Part shown: one piece after another, positions 1-23,496 of the stretch
How positions within the stretch are numbered: position 1 is the stretch's first letter
Layout: each line of letters starts with the position of its first letter
NCBI GenBank assembly: GCA_965112735.1
Contig: OZ218956.1
Span: 2,480,001-2,544,000, forward strand
Length of the DNA: 64,000 nt
Direction of reading: 5' to 3'
Source: Phaeosaccion multiseriatum
Taxonomy: Eukaryota > Ochrophyta, other classes
Translations under genes and position numbers: made by a program
The notes under the pieces: generated by a model
Told to the model about the DNA's origin: nothing
Seen by the model: the letters and a program-made list of their open reading frames with translations, nothing else
Database searches by the model: none

Positions 1-11553
<11,553 letters not shown>

Positions 11554-11799
11554 CTGCCTGGAGCAAAAGATACCCCCCCCACAGCAAAGCTCGCCATGCT
11601 CTCTCCCAGGGCATGGGAGTCTTGCTTTGCACTTGTATGTAAAGGGAGAACAGGGAGAGAAAGATTTGGGGGAAAAACCGTTTCGTCGGTTTCAGGTTCT
11701 ATCACCCTTGAAGTGCCATCTACATGTCGAATCCATCGCTCGTGTCGGGCCCGCTGGAGCGACGCCACGGCCATTTTAAAACAATCCAATGTCAATACA

Positions 11800-12086
11800 T
11801 TTGTTTAAACCTGACTACTCTTTGCACTCTGAGCACTCCCACCGTCCGCCTAGTTGGCGTCTGTCCTAGGCGGCGGCATAAAAATAGGCTGAGGCGGCCC
11901 TCGCTAGGCTGGGCAATTTTCCAAAATAGGCCTGGGTCGCTAGGCGTGCATGGGGCTGAACAGAGAGGAACTGTTATTTGGGGTTGCTGGTTTGACGGCG
12001 TGGGGGGGGAGAATGCATACCGGCAAGTCTCTTGATACTTGAGGGGGGGGGAGCAATGACCCGCAAGCAAGCCAACTGCGAGGTCA
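11800..12086. other. Intergenic, no gene seen
   Basis: No credible coding region. Short repeats of GCTAGGC/TAGGCTG type occur at 11850-11950. The stretch lies upstream of the RCC1/TRP-like gene and may hold its promoter, but no element is recognisable. Confidence 0.4.
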
Positions 12087-12298
12087 GGGAGGGAGGGAGG
12101 GAGGGAGGGAGGGAGGGAGGGAGGGAGGGAGGGAGGGAGGGAGGGAGGGAGGGAGGGAGGGAGGGAGGGAGGGAGGGAGGGAGGGAGGGAGGGAGGGAGG
12201 GAGGGAGGGAGGGAGGGAGGGAGGGAGGGAGGGAGGGAGGGAGGGAGGGAGGGATGGAGGGAGGGAGGGAGGGAGGGGGAGGAAGGGAGGGAGGGAGA
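12087..12298. repeat. (GGGA)n tetranucleotide array
   Basis: About 50 copies of GGGA with a few interruptions towards the right end. It borders the left arm of a fold-back structure. Confidence 0.97.
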
Positions 12299-12301
12299 GT
12301 C

Positions 12302-12552
12302 GGCCCTGGAAGAGGTTACAGTATTCGCCGACCATAATCAGTAATCAGGCCGGCTGGCGACAATAATCAGTAATCAGGCCGGCTAGCGCCCGTCATAATC
12401 AGTAATCAGGCCGGCTGGCGCCGGTCATAATCAGTAATCAGACCCGGCTGGCGCCGGCCATAATCAGTAATCAGGCCCGGCTGGCGCCATAATCAGTAAT
12501 CAGGCCGGCTGCGCCGGCCGTAATCAGTAATCTGATAACCTCTTCCAGGGCC
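12302..12552. repeat. Fold-back element: 17-bp inverted arms around a ~30-bp minisatellite
   Basis: The arm GGCCCTGGAAGAGGTTA (12302-12318) recurs as its exact reverse complement at 12536-12552. Between the arms are seven variants of a roughly 30-bp unit built on ATAATCAGTAATCAGG followed by CCGGCTGGCGCCGG. GGGA arrays flank it on both sides. Confidence 0.9.
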
Positions 12553-12564
12553 GAGGAGAGAGAG

Positions 12565-13124
12565 AGGGAGGGAGGGAGGGAGGGAGGGAGGGAGGGAGGG
12601 AGGGAGGGAGGGAGGGAGGGAGGGAGGGAGGGAGGGAGGGAGGGAGGGAGGGAGGGAGGGAGGGAGGGAGGGAGGGAGGGAGGGAGGGAGGGAGGGAGGG
12701 AGGGAGGGAGGGAGTGAGTGAGTGAGTGAGTGAGTGAGTGAGTGAGTGAGTGAGTGAGTGAGTGAGTGAGTGAGTGAGTGAGTGAGTGAGTGAGTGAGTG
12801 AGTGAGTGAGTGAGTGAGTGAGTGAGTGAGTGAGTGAGTGAGTGAGTGAGTGAGTGAGTGAGTGAGTGAGTGAGTGAGTGAGTGAGTGAGTGAGTGAGTG
12901 AGTGAGTGAGTGAGTGAGTGAGTGAGTGAGTGAGTGAGTGAGTGAGTGAGTGAGTGAGTGAGTGAGTGAGTGAGTGAGTGAGTGAGTGAGTGAGTGAGTG
13001 AGTGAGTGAGTGAGTGAGTGAGTGAGTGAGTGAGTGAGTGAGTGAGTGAGTGAGTGAGTGAGTGAGTGAGTGAGTGAGTGAGTGAGTGAGTGAGTGAGTG
13101 AGTGAGTGAGTGAGTGAGTGAGTG
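12565..13124. repeat. (GGGA)n followed by (GAGT)n arrays
   Basis: A GGGA array (about 12565-12711) changes abruptly into a long GAGT array (about 12712-13124, roughly 100 copies). The long Ser-Leu-Thr-His frame read from the other strand is an artefact. Confidence 0.97.
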
Positions 13125-13145
13125 TATGGGTGCGTGGGTGTCTCC

Positions 13146-13567
13146 GGCTCCTGACAAGGTTCTGAGGAGACCCAGGTTCCAGGTTCTGGTCGGCGCCAGC
13201 CGGCCAGGTTACAGGTTCTGGGGGAAAGCCATGTATTAAGGCAATGATGAGGGCCAAGGCTGCTCTGCCAAGCCTCACCAGCGGGCTAGGTTCCAGGAGT
13301 TTCTGGCCTGGGTCGCCTCAGAACCTTGTCAGGGGCCGATCGACCCCTGACAAGGTTCTGGGTTCCAGGTTCTGGCCCTCGCCACCCGGCCAGGTTCCAG
13401 GTTCTGGGGGAAAACATGTAATAGGTTCCAGGTTCCCCGGAAAAGCCGTGTAATAAGGCAATGATGAGGTCCCCCTGAACCTGGATCCAGGTTCTGGCCG
13501 GCGCCAGCCGGCCAGGTTCCAGGTTCTGGCCTAAGTCGCCTCAGAACCTTGTCAGGGGTCGATCGAG
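13146..13567. repeat. Palindromic element cluster with a 17-bp perfect inverted repeat
   Basis: The arm CAGAACCTTGTCAGGGG (13319-13335) is mirrored exactly at 13344-13360 across an 8-base spacer. Further copies of the arm lie near 13151-13167 (reverse) and 13541-13557 (forward). Between them are repeated CCAGGTTCTGG units and copies of the core CCGGCGCCAGCCGG (near 13192 and 13500). Confidence 0.88.
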
Positions 13568-13663
13568 CAGCATTGAGGAACATGCAATAGCGTGGCAGGA
13601 GGGGAGGCACAAGGCAAGGCAGGAGCCCGATTGTGCGTGCGTGTTTGCGTGTGTGAGTACTCT

Positions 13664-13783
13664 CGACCCCTGACACACTATCCGCTATCCGCTATCGCCG
13701 GCGCCAGCCGGCGCGCTATCCGCTATCGGCCGGCGCCAGCCGGCACGCTATCGAGAATGTGGGCGATAGTGTGTCAGGGGTCG
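13664..13783. repeat. Fold-back element with 19-bp perfect arms
   Basis: CGACCCCTGACACACTATC (13664-13682) and its exact reverse complement (13765-13783) enclose about 80 bases. The enclosed part contains GCTATCCGCTATC repeats and two copies of the core CCGGCGCCAGCCGG, which is shared with the neighbouring elements. Confidence 0.9.
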
Positions 13784-13804
13784 AAGTACTCGGCCGAGAG
13801 TACG

Positions 13805-13861
13805 TGTATGTGTGTGTGAGTGCGCGCGTGTGTGTGTGTGTGTTTGTGCTTGTGTGTGTAT

Positions 13862-13933
<72 letters not shown>

Positions 13934-13952
13934 TTGTGCGCGTGTGTGTGGG
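13805..13952. repeat. (GT)n array
   Basis: Imperfect GT/GC dinucleotides, pure from about 13867 to 13932. Confidence 0.95.
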
Positions 13953-14402
13953 TTGCGATCCTTTAAGATCGCATCCCGGAGCATAAATGACCCCATCGAG
14001 GCGCTAAAGGCCCTTTGCTCCTAACATTGGTGGGACACTCGATCCCTGACGCGCCTTTGCGCTAACGCTATCAACGGTGTCATCCGACTCCAATCAGTAG
14101 CTGCCAGCCCGGCCGATCCTCTAGCCCCCCTACTTGGGGTTCCCTGGCAGAGGCGTATGGGCAGGGATAGAGAAGCACATGGGCAGGGAAGGGAGGGGTC
14201 GGCGCCAGCGGTGCGCTTTCAGCTTACTACCAGCAGTAGCCACATGCTATCAGAGCAATTGACCTGTGCCAATAGAGTAGCTATACGGGATGAGAAGGCA
14301 GAGTGGTGAAAGAAGAGATAGAAGGGGGAAAAAAGTCCCCACGTAAAGTTACGTAATTTTAGGGATTTCCCTCAGTCTTCCCGCTCATCTTCGAAAGAGC
14401 GC
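13953..14402. other. Upstream region of the CtpA-type protease gene
   Basis: No coding region seen. A partial copy of the core (GTCGGCGCCAGCGG) lies near 14200. The region ends at the protease start codon, so its right part probably holds that gene's promoter; no defined promoter element is visible. Confidence 0.4.
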
Positions 14403-17400
14403 ATGGCCAGCAGCAGCAGCAGCAGCAGCAGCAGCTCGGCGGTGCGGGCCGCGGTGCTGCTCTCTCTGCTTACAGGGCTGGAGTCCTTCCACGCTCCGAT
14501 ACTTCCCGGAGCAGCAACGCAGGCAGCCGCCAAGACCAGCACGTGTAGTCAGCAGCAGCGAGAAGAGCTTCAACTGCACCGTCCGGGCCTGCACCTGAAG
14601 CGGCCAAGGGCAGGCCATGCGAAGCGGCCGAGGGAAGGCCGCCCGCTTGGAGCAGGGTCGCCATGGGGTGATTTGTTTGGGGGCGGAGCGAACAGCGAAA
14701 GCAAGGAGGAGGAAGGCAGCAACAATGGAGTGAAGAAAGGGAACGGGGGTTCCAAGAATGGTGGCAGGCCCAGCACGAACGATGCAGCGAAGAAGAATCC
14801 GATAGCAAGCTGGTTCCCCACACTTGCTTCCGAGAAGGGAGTGGGAGGGGCAACACCGCCAGTAGCAGCAGTCGGAGGAGGGAAGGAGGGGGAAGAAGGG
14901 GAAGAAAAAATGACGCTGATGGAGAAGGTGACAGACTATCTCCAGCAGCCCTTTTCCTTCCCCTGGCGAGACATTGGCTTCGGCTTCGGCGGCTTGACGG
15001 TGGGCGTTGGCCTGTGCCTGGGGATATTCTTGTCTCCCTACTCGGCCCTGAGCCCCGATGTGCAGAAGAGTCTTACGCTGTTCGAGAACGTGCTCATCGA
15101 CCTTGATCAGGTGCGGTAGGTGTGCTCTGAGGAGGATGAATTGAATAGTTAGGAGACAGAAAGGAAGGGGGAGGGAAGAGGGGGAGAGAGAGAGAGAGAG
15201 AGAGAGAGAGTGAGCGCGTCCCGTGTAGGGGCATAGAGGGAGAGAGAGGAAGATTGGAGAGCGCGTCCCGTGTACGCACGTGCTTATATTCCCATATGTG
15301 CCTGCCTGCCTCATGTGCCTCTCAGAATTACGTGGATCCAGTGGACGCCGACAAGCTCACGGCGACAGCGTTGTCGTCCATGTTGCGCTCCCTCGACCCC
15401 TACACGGAGTTCCAGAGCGTAGGGCAGGCCAGGGACATGCGGGAGAGTGTCATGGGGAGGTGAGGGGAGGAGGGATGAGGGGAGGGGAGGGGAGGGGGGG
15501 GGGACGAAGGGTACCGTTCACTGATAAGAGTTTCGGGGTGACAGAGTTCAGTCCAATGTGGCCGCCCCGACGCCTCTTGTTGAACGCTACTTTTCTCCAC
15601 TCCATTTGCCCTGTGGCTCTTTCTCACTGTCTCTCAATCTCTCCCTCACTCACTCCCTCTCTCACTGTCTCTCACTTACTCCTCACCCACTCAAATGCCC
15701 CCCATCTCCCTGACCCCTCTCTCCCTGACTTATGCACCCACGCACACGCACACGCACACCCACACCCACACCCACACCCACGCTCTGACGCACCAGATAT
15801 GGGGGGGTTGGGTTGGTGATAGCGGGCGACAAACGGCCCGTCGGGCTGGGCGGGGAACCAGTACCAACAACAACCCCCCTGCCGGACGTAGCTGCTCCTG
15901 CCCTGCCCGCTGCACCGGGGGGAGGAGAAGGGGGGGGGGGATAGCGAGGAGGGGGTGGATCCACGGATGACGAAACCCAACATCGATGGTAAGGGAGGGA
16001 GGGTTCGGCTCATCAAGACCTTAGGGCGCCAGCAGCTGCTGTCATCATCGATCTTTGGCTGGCTTTTCTTTTTTTCTATCGTTACATTTTGCTACGAGAG
16101 AGACATATTATGGGGGATACGATAGAATGGGCATTGTTATGTATAGGCCCCCAAGTCTTGTCTTGAGAGTCGGGTCTGCACAGTGTGTGTCTGGCCTGAT
16201 GCCTCCCATACACCCCCCATCCACTGCCACTTCGCCCGTTATGTTCAAATGTCCCTCTCCCTCACTGACTGACTCACTCACTCACTCGCTCACTTGATTC
16301 ACTCACTCACTCACTCACTGACTCACAGGAGAAGTAATGCCCATCAGCACAGCGCCCATGACCGACAAAGTCGAAGGGGCGGCGGGGGGGCAGGACCAGA
16401 CAGTAACAAGGAGCATCACGGTGGTGTCTGCCCTAGAGGGGTACGTGTGTGCGTGTGTGCGTGTGTGCGTGTGGGGGGGGGGGAGGGGGAGATGTGTGTG
16501 TGTGTGTGTGGGTGGATTGTGGGTATGTGTGTGGGTTCGTTCCTCTTGTCCGTCTGGCGCTGTCCTCACAAGATGTGTCGTCTCTCCTCTCTTCTCCTGT
16601 CCTGTCCTGTCCTTTCCCCTGTCAGTTCGAATCTAACCCCATCCAATGCCATCTAAACCTACTCGACGCTATCGCAGCTATGCCTTCGATGCGGGCCTGA
16701 GGCCTGGCGATCGCATCATAGAGATAGACGGTGTGCCGCTCCGAGGAGCGAGTGTTGATAAGGTACGTACGTACGTACGTGTGTGTTTGTGTATGTGTGC
16801 GTTTGTGGATAACGTTACGTACGCGTCGAGGCCGAAGAGGGAGGGAGGGGTGAATATGATCAGGGCGGCTGAGGGAGAGAGGAGGTCGACTTTCTATGCT
16901 CCACTCTCTTGCCCTCCCGTGGTCTCGTGACCGACATCGCACATCGAAGAGAGCGACATTGCATATCGAGGAGGGGCCCAACCCCAACATCTCTGTTCTC
17001 ACCTCTCTCTCTCTACGTGTGTGCGACTGTCTCTCGCAATCTCTCTCCCTCTCCCTCTGCCTCTCTCTTCTCTTCTCTCTCTATGTGTATGTGTGTGCGT
17101 GTGTGTGCGACTCTCTGTCAGGTGCGTGACATGCTGCGAGGAGAACCCAACTCGCAAGTCGTGGTCAAGTTCGAGAGGGACGCGCCCCCCGGCTCCTCTC
17201 CAGGCCCCAAGGAGGTGACCCTCACGAGAGGGCTGATCCGGTTACGTGACGTCAAGCTGGTGAGTGGAGAGAGGAAGAGGGGGGTGGGGAGGGGAGGGGA
17301 GGGGAGGGGAGGGGAGAGAGGCGAGGAGCCTCGGTGAAGCGCACGCAGGCACCTACGCAACCACCTGCAGACACTCCTTCACTCGGACATCTGTGAATAC

Positions 17401-20400
17401 CATTGAATCACCAAGAAACTGTGTAACCTCTCTCGTACTCCGCCCGCCACTCACCCTCTAGACGGTGCTGGTGGGTAAGCCATCGAACGGCGTGGGCTAC
17501 ATCCAGCTGTCGGGCTTCACAGCGGAGGCGGGTAGGGAGGTGAAGGCGGCCATTCTCGCGCTGCAGGCGGTGTCTCCGGGGGGGAAGCTGAATGGACTTG
17601 TGCTGGACCTGCGCGGAAACCCAGGTGGGTGGGTGTGGGTGTGGGCGGGTGTGGGTGTGTGGGTTAGGACTAGGGAGGGGGTGTCTGGGGGGTGTATGTC
17701 GCCTTGCTGCCATACGCTTGTGCCTCTCCAGACACACGTACGTTGCACGCTTGTGCAGTTTCAATGCATATCCCTGGGCCCTCCCCCTCCTACTCCACCA
17801 CATCTCAACCGCCCACGCCACCACCCCCACCCTCACCCCCCCCCCCTCAAACACCTCCCCCAATCACCACCACCACAACTCCCTCCTCCACCCCGCACGT
17901 CCACCCCACAGCCCACCACCACCGCCACCACCACCCTCACCACCAGCCACCATCGCCCCCACCCTCCACCACCCCCACCCCTTCAACCTCCCACCACCAG
18001 CCCGTCCTAATCCCACCCTCCTCCTCCTCCCCCACCCCAGGTGGGTTACTGGAAAGTGCAGTGGACGTGTCAACGCTGTTCGTGCCTGTCAACAGCGACA
18101 TTGTGTCAGCCAAGGGCCGGTCCTTCATGAATGTGCTCTATCGGAGCAACAAGAAGCCGCTGCTAGATGCTGATACCCGGTTAGCGGTGCTTGTCAACGG
18201 GGTGAGTGCGTGCGTGTGAGTGTATGTGTGTGTGTGTGTGTGTGCCCGTTAGCTGTGCTTGTCAAAGGGATGAGTGCGTGCGTAGGACTGAGTACGTGTG
18301 AGTGAGTGCGTGTGTGCGTGTGTGTGCGTGTCTTGTGCATGATATCTCATCTCTCGTGTGTGTGTGTGTGAACGGCCAACAACAGGGCACGGCCTCGGCG
18401 GCTGAGATTGTGTCTGGTGCCATCCAGGACCTCGACGTTGGAGTCATTGTGGGAGCCAACAAGGGACGCACCTACGGTAAAGGACTGGTGCAGAACGTCG
18501 CTGAGCTTCCTTACGACAACGCACTCAAATTCACAGTTGCCAAGTACTACACACCCAGGTTGGTTGGTTTGGTGGTTGGGTGGTTGGTTGGTTCGTTAGC
18601 TTAATGGTTAGTTTGTTCAGGCAGGCAGAGGAGGGAGGAGGTTATGTACCTACGATACGACGCACTGGAGAGTGTTTCACCCCCACGGGTCTACCGACCC
18701 ACCTACTCAACTCACTCACCCACCCCTCCGTTGCTCTCCTCTGTTTTCTGCGCTCGCTCAGCGGGAGATGCATTCAGAGCGTCAACTACAAGGAGGGAAA
18801 TGCGGCGAGCGAGGCCGGGGAAGGTGGGCCGGGCTACACCTCTGAGCAAGTGGCAGACAAGGACAGAAAGGTAACAGTTCCGTAACGGTTGCATGCCGGG
18901 AGTGTATTGTATGGGGAGGATTGTGTAGGCAATAGATAGGAAAGACCTTGCTTACCTATCCTTGTCGCTCTCTTCGCTCTCTTTGTTGTACGCATCAATT
19001 CCAACGTGTGATGTGATGTATGTATGTATGTATGTACGTATGTACGCATATATATATGTGTGTGTTTGGCTTCCGTCTCTTTGTTGCTGTGCTTTCCCCG
19101 CCTCCGTTCCCGCTCCTCCTCCTCCTCCCCTCCTCACCCTCCTCCCCCCCCCTCCCTCACCCCCCCTCCCCTCCCCCCCAACCCCCAGTCATTCACCACG
19201 GCCAAGGGCCGATTAGTGCGAGATGGAGGTGGCGTGGAGGCGGATGTGAAGGTCGACACGCCCAAGCTCTCCGCCTTGGAGGTGGCGCTGCAGGTATAGA
19301 GTAGAGGCATACAGGCAGTCAGATGGAGGCGTATAGGCAGTCATACAGAGGCATTTAGAGGCACATGCCCCACTCTACCCACTACTCCTACCTTACCGAC
19401 CTTACCGGCGTTTCGCCACCATCGCTATCCATCTCCCTTCCTCCCCTCCCACCCTCCCGCCCTGGCTCCCTCCCTTCCCTCCGTCCCTCTCCCTCCCTCC
19501 CACGCCCCCTCCCTCCCCTTCCTCCCTCCCAACCACCCTCCCTTCGTCCACTGATTTCCTCCCTTTCCCCCACAGGTGCAAGGAGCGTTCTTCGACTACG
19601 CAGGGGAATGGGCCAAGGGACATCAAATGAGGGGCGTCATGAACCTTGTGGATGATAAGACACTTGCAGACTTCAAAACGTATGTCATGGCCAAGCACAA
19701 GTCGGTAAGGGCGTTGGTGATACAGAGGCAGGGGAGGGAGGGAGGAGGATGACGGAGGGAGGGAGGGTGTGAGGGGGGGAAGGGGGGAGAGAGGGAGGAA
19801 GAAAGAGACACAAGGGGGGTGGAAGGGAGTGTGTGGCGCGCCATTCCCCAGCGATCGGGTATCGTCGAGGCCATCCGTCGGTGTCCGTCAAGCGATTTAT
19901 CATACAATTCTCTCTGCCTGTATTCCTTCTCCCTCCCTTCCCGCCCTCTCCCTCCCTCTCTCTCTCTGTCTCTCTCTCCCCACCCTCCCTTGACGCCCTC
20001 TCCCCCCCCCCCCTCTCTCTCTCTTTCGATCGATCGATCTGAACACAGGGTGCCTACAAGCTGGATATTATTTACGACTCTCAACTGAGCGCACTCAAAT
20101 CCGCGCTCACAGAATCCGGCCTCGACGCCGTGGAGAAGGAGGTGGAGCCTCTCGGGGATGCCATCGTCAAGGAAATGGCAAAGGACTTCGATAGCAAGGT
20201 GAGAGAGAGAGAGACTTGGTCATACAGAGGGAGGAGGGAGGGGGGAGGGGGGAGGAGGGGGTTGAGTGGAGGTGAGGAGAGAGGAGCGAGACTCACTGAC
20301 TGACTGACTGACTGACTGACTGACTGAAGGACTGTCTCTCTGCCTCTCGGGTATCTCTATCTTGCTCTCTACACCAACCACAGTCGGACTCAATCCGAGG

Positions 20401-20647
20401 CAGCCTGGAAGACGCCATCCTCAGCCGCTATGTGCCAGAGTCGATGGTGCTCCAGCACCAGCTCCTGAGGGACGAACAGTTCAAGAAGGCCGTGGCCATT
20501 GTTAGCGACCCTGCGCTCTATGACAGCATCCTGACACCAGGGACATACCCGGGTTGGGCCTTACAGGGAGAGACGAGCTCTAACCCGACTGTTGCTTCTG
20601 CTGCTGTTGGCGCGGCTGTTGGTGCTGTTGGGGCTGTTGCCAAGTGA
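14403..20647 (+). CDS. ctpA: Carboxyl-terminal processing protease (S41 family), probably plastid-targeted
   Basis: Serine/lysine endopeptidase of the CtpA family, which trims the D1 C-terminus in the thylakoid lumen of plants and algae. Fourteen exons: 14403-15110, 15326-15459, 15797-15988, 16329-16440, 16678-16762, 17122-17259, 17462-17624, 18041-18201, 18386-18558, 18762-18870, 19189-19293, 19576-19704, 20049-20198, 20384-20647 (about 873 aa). The N-terminus has a poly-Ser run, a hydrophobic signal ([16 protein letters not shown]) and then FHAP, like the presequences of secondary plastids. YGGVGLVI and [19 protein letters not shown] form the PDZ region. [24 protein letters not shown] (catalytic Ser) and TYGKGLVQ (catalytic Lys) form the protease core, followed by TPSGRCIQ. 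Exon 3 has one surplus base at an 11-G run (15930-15940); without correction the frame stops at a TAG just after it. The C-terminal 200 residues are not recognised. Confidence 0.93.
15930..15940 (+). other. 11-G homopolymer with apparent 1-base frameshift in ctpA exon 3
   Basis: The upstream frame ([12 protein letters not shown]...) and the downstream frame ([16 protein letters not shown]) of this exon differ by one base. The exon is 192 nt where the phases of its neighbours require 191. A run of ten Gs would restore the frame inside a Gly-rich linker. Confidence 0.8.
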
Positions 20648-20852
20648 GGAATGAGTACTGAGAACGTGCTTTTTACTTTTTGATTCGTTGATTTGGGCTT
20701 GGAGCGAGAGAGACGCTGAGAGGATGAGACGATGTATAGGGGCAGGAGGACAGGATTGTGGCTGATTGGATGCGTGGGGGAGTGGGGGTCGATTCCCTTT
20801 GCTTTTGCTTTGTTTTGAGATGTCCCTTGTCGGCCGGGTCATGGCACACAAA

Positions 20853-20909
<57 letters not shown>

Positions 20910-21545
20910 CACACACGCACACACATACACACACACACAACACACACACACACAACACACCTGTTTTGCTGGGGTTGGGGTTGGGGAAGAGGTGCACATA
21001 TTCGTGTATAGTTACGAGGAATAACGGAGGAAGGTGGAAAGAGAGGGTTGAGAGGAAGACAGATGCAAGCAAGTGCTAGGGAGGGGCTCCTCGCCTTCCC
21101 CAGCAGTGACTGAACTGTTTTGTTTGTCCTCTCTGGGGATCTGGGGCAATGAATTTGAATTGTGTGCCTTGATTTGCGTTTGCATGTGCGTGCTTGTATG
21201 GTAAATCAATCAAGCCAGCTAGCAAGCAATCAGTCGAGCAATAAAAAAAGTTCCTTCTCTTGATGTATTATGTACTTTATTGACTTATGAGCTACTTGGA
21301 ATGGCTGCGCTGCTCGCACCCCCCTCCCCCCCCGGCCCTTCCATTCCCTCACGGAGTCCCCTTCTCCACCATCCGGTACCATGGATCTCCTTACGGTGCA
21401 GCGGTACTAGCGTGAGTCTCAGGGCGTTGTCCCTTCCGCCTCTCTCTCTCTCGTCCTATTTATAGTGAAGGTATGTGCGGCTCCATTCATACCGTCCCAC
21501 GTATCGCCTTACGTATCGCCTTACGTATCGCCCTTAAAAAGTCTT
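20648..21545. other. Convergent intergenic region with (CA)n array
   Basis: This lies between the 3' ends of ctpA and the ABC1 kinase gene. A CA dinucleotide array spans about 20853-20955. AATAAAAAAAG near 21240 could serve as a poly(A) signal for the plus-strand gene. No ORF of interest. Confidence 0.55.
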
Positions 21546-23422
21546 TTATCGTGCTGCTGCGGCTCCCTCTCTGGCGAAGCGCGTGTTGTTCACAGCACTC
21601 CCAGGCACCGTCTGTGAAGGTGTGTGAAGAGATATGCAGACCGGGAAAACGGGAGGCGGAGTGGAGCAGCGGTCATCAGGCAGGAGGGAGGGGAGAAGAG
21701 AAGAGAGGAGCCCCAGCCAGCAAAGGGAGAGAGCGGGGGGGGGGGAGAGAGAGAGAGAGAAAGAGAGAGAGTGAGTGAAAGGAGAGAGAGAGACAGAGAG
21801 AGAGGGCATCAAGCGCCATCTACACACATGACGTGGACTTACCCCTCGCGGTCGCGGCACCGCCTCCTGCCCCTGAGGACTCGGCACCTGCCTGACCCTC
21901 TCTGTGATCTCTCTCCTCTGCTGGCTCATGCTCTTGACCGCCTCCACCTGCCCCTGTCCCTGCCCCGGCCGCCCCTGCCTTTGTCCCTGCCATTGTCCCT
22001 GGCCAATCCCCAGCTGCCCTGCCTGAAGGTCGGGCTCTCCATAGTAGTTACCCAGCACCGAGTCGCTTGTAAAGCGCAACACCCTTGTGGCAAGCTTCTC
22101 CGTCAGGCGGCCCACAATCTGTAGCCCAAACGTCCTCATGACAGGGCCTTGCTCTCTCAGCACCGGCTGGAGCTCCTGCACCAGGTTGGGTCCCGTACCG
22201 CCCCCCTGGGTTCGGAGGGTGAGCCCAAACAGTCCTTGCGCGGGGTTGTACGGCGTGCGCTGCTCGCGCTGCTTGAGTTGAGTAGACAGAGTGAGTGGTG
22301 TGGGTGTGGTGTGATTGCGGGTGTGGTGGTGTATGTGTGGTGTAGAGATGGGTGCAGAGCAGAGAAGGGCAGGGCAGAGTAGAGGAAGCGATTTGAGGAA
22401 ACTGAGGGTAAAGGAAAACAGTACTAGAGAGAAGTACACAGTACGAGGGAGGGATAGAGAGAGAAAGAGAGCAGAAGCAAGAAAGGGAAACAGAAAGAAA
22501 ATACACACACAAAGAGGTGTCCGAGTCGGAGCTTCTGGGCCATAGGGCACAGGCCTCCCTCCCTCCCCTTCCTCCCTCCCTCCCTCCCTCCTCCCTCCCT
22601 CCCTCCCTCCCATCCCTCCCATCCCTCCCTCCCTCCCTCCCTCCCTCCCTCCCTCCCTCCCTCCCTCCCTCCCTCCGTCCCCTCCCTCCCTCCCTCCCCT
22701 CCCTCCCCTCCCTCCCTCCCCTCCCCTCCCTCCGTCCCTCCGTCCGTCCCTCCCTCCCTCCGTCCCTCCGTCCCTCCGTCCCTCCCTCCCTCCCTCCCTC
22801 CCTCCCTCCCTCCCTCCCTCCCTCCTCCCTCCCTCCTCCCTCCCTCCCTCCCTCTGCCTCTCTGCCTCACCTTGCCGTCCCCGGTGGCCCCTCCGAGATC
22901 CCCCAGCAGGAAGCTGATGAGCCTCCTCGTGTTGTCCACAACCTTCCTCTCGTCCGTATCCAGGCTCGGGGCCAACGCACGGAACACTTGCGGCACCTGT
23001 TGAGCAGGGCAGGGTGGATGGCAATGGACGGCAATGGGTGCATGTCAATAGATGGGTGGCAATGAATGGATGCATCGAAGGGAACGGAAAAACTCAATAC
23101 ACAGTTACGCACAAGTTGCCACAGTGAATGAATGCCCTCTCTCTCTTCCTTTCTCTCCCTCCGTCTCTCCTCCTCCTCCCTTCCTTCCTCCCCTCTCCTC
23201 CCCTCCACTCCCCTCCCTCCCAGTCACTCACCCGCGGCCCCCTCAGCCCCACGGTGAATGCAAGCTCTCTGGCCGCGTCTCTGGAGAGGCAATCCACCCC
23301 CTTGACGACCTCGTCGCTAATAAACTCTCTGAAGAACTCTCCCTCGGGGCTGAACAGGAACTTGAGGGCCTCCCGTGCTCCCTTTGCGGCCTCTGCGCCC
23401 TCCGCCCCTGCTGCCGCCTGTG

Positions 23423-23496
<74 letters not shown>

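Noticed and set aside
12335-12535. Regular ~30-bp units considered as a CRISPR array
   Set aside because: The units abut each other without unique spacers, and the context is eukaryotic; it is a minisatellite.
12471-13278. Long Ser-Leu-Thr-His and Pro-Pro-Ser-Leu frames on the minus strand
   Set aside because: Pure products of the GAGT and GGGA satellites.
15800-15820. TTGGTGATAGC in ctpA considered as another copy of the dispersed motif
   Set aside because: Only 11 bases match, and they encode the conserved peptide GVGLVIAG, so coincidence is likely.
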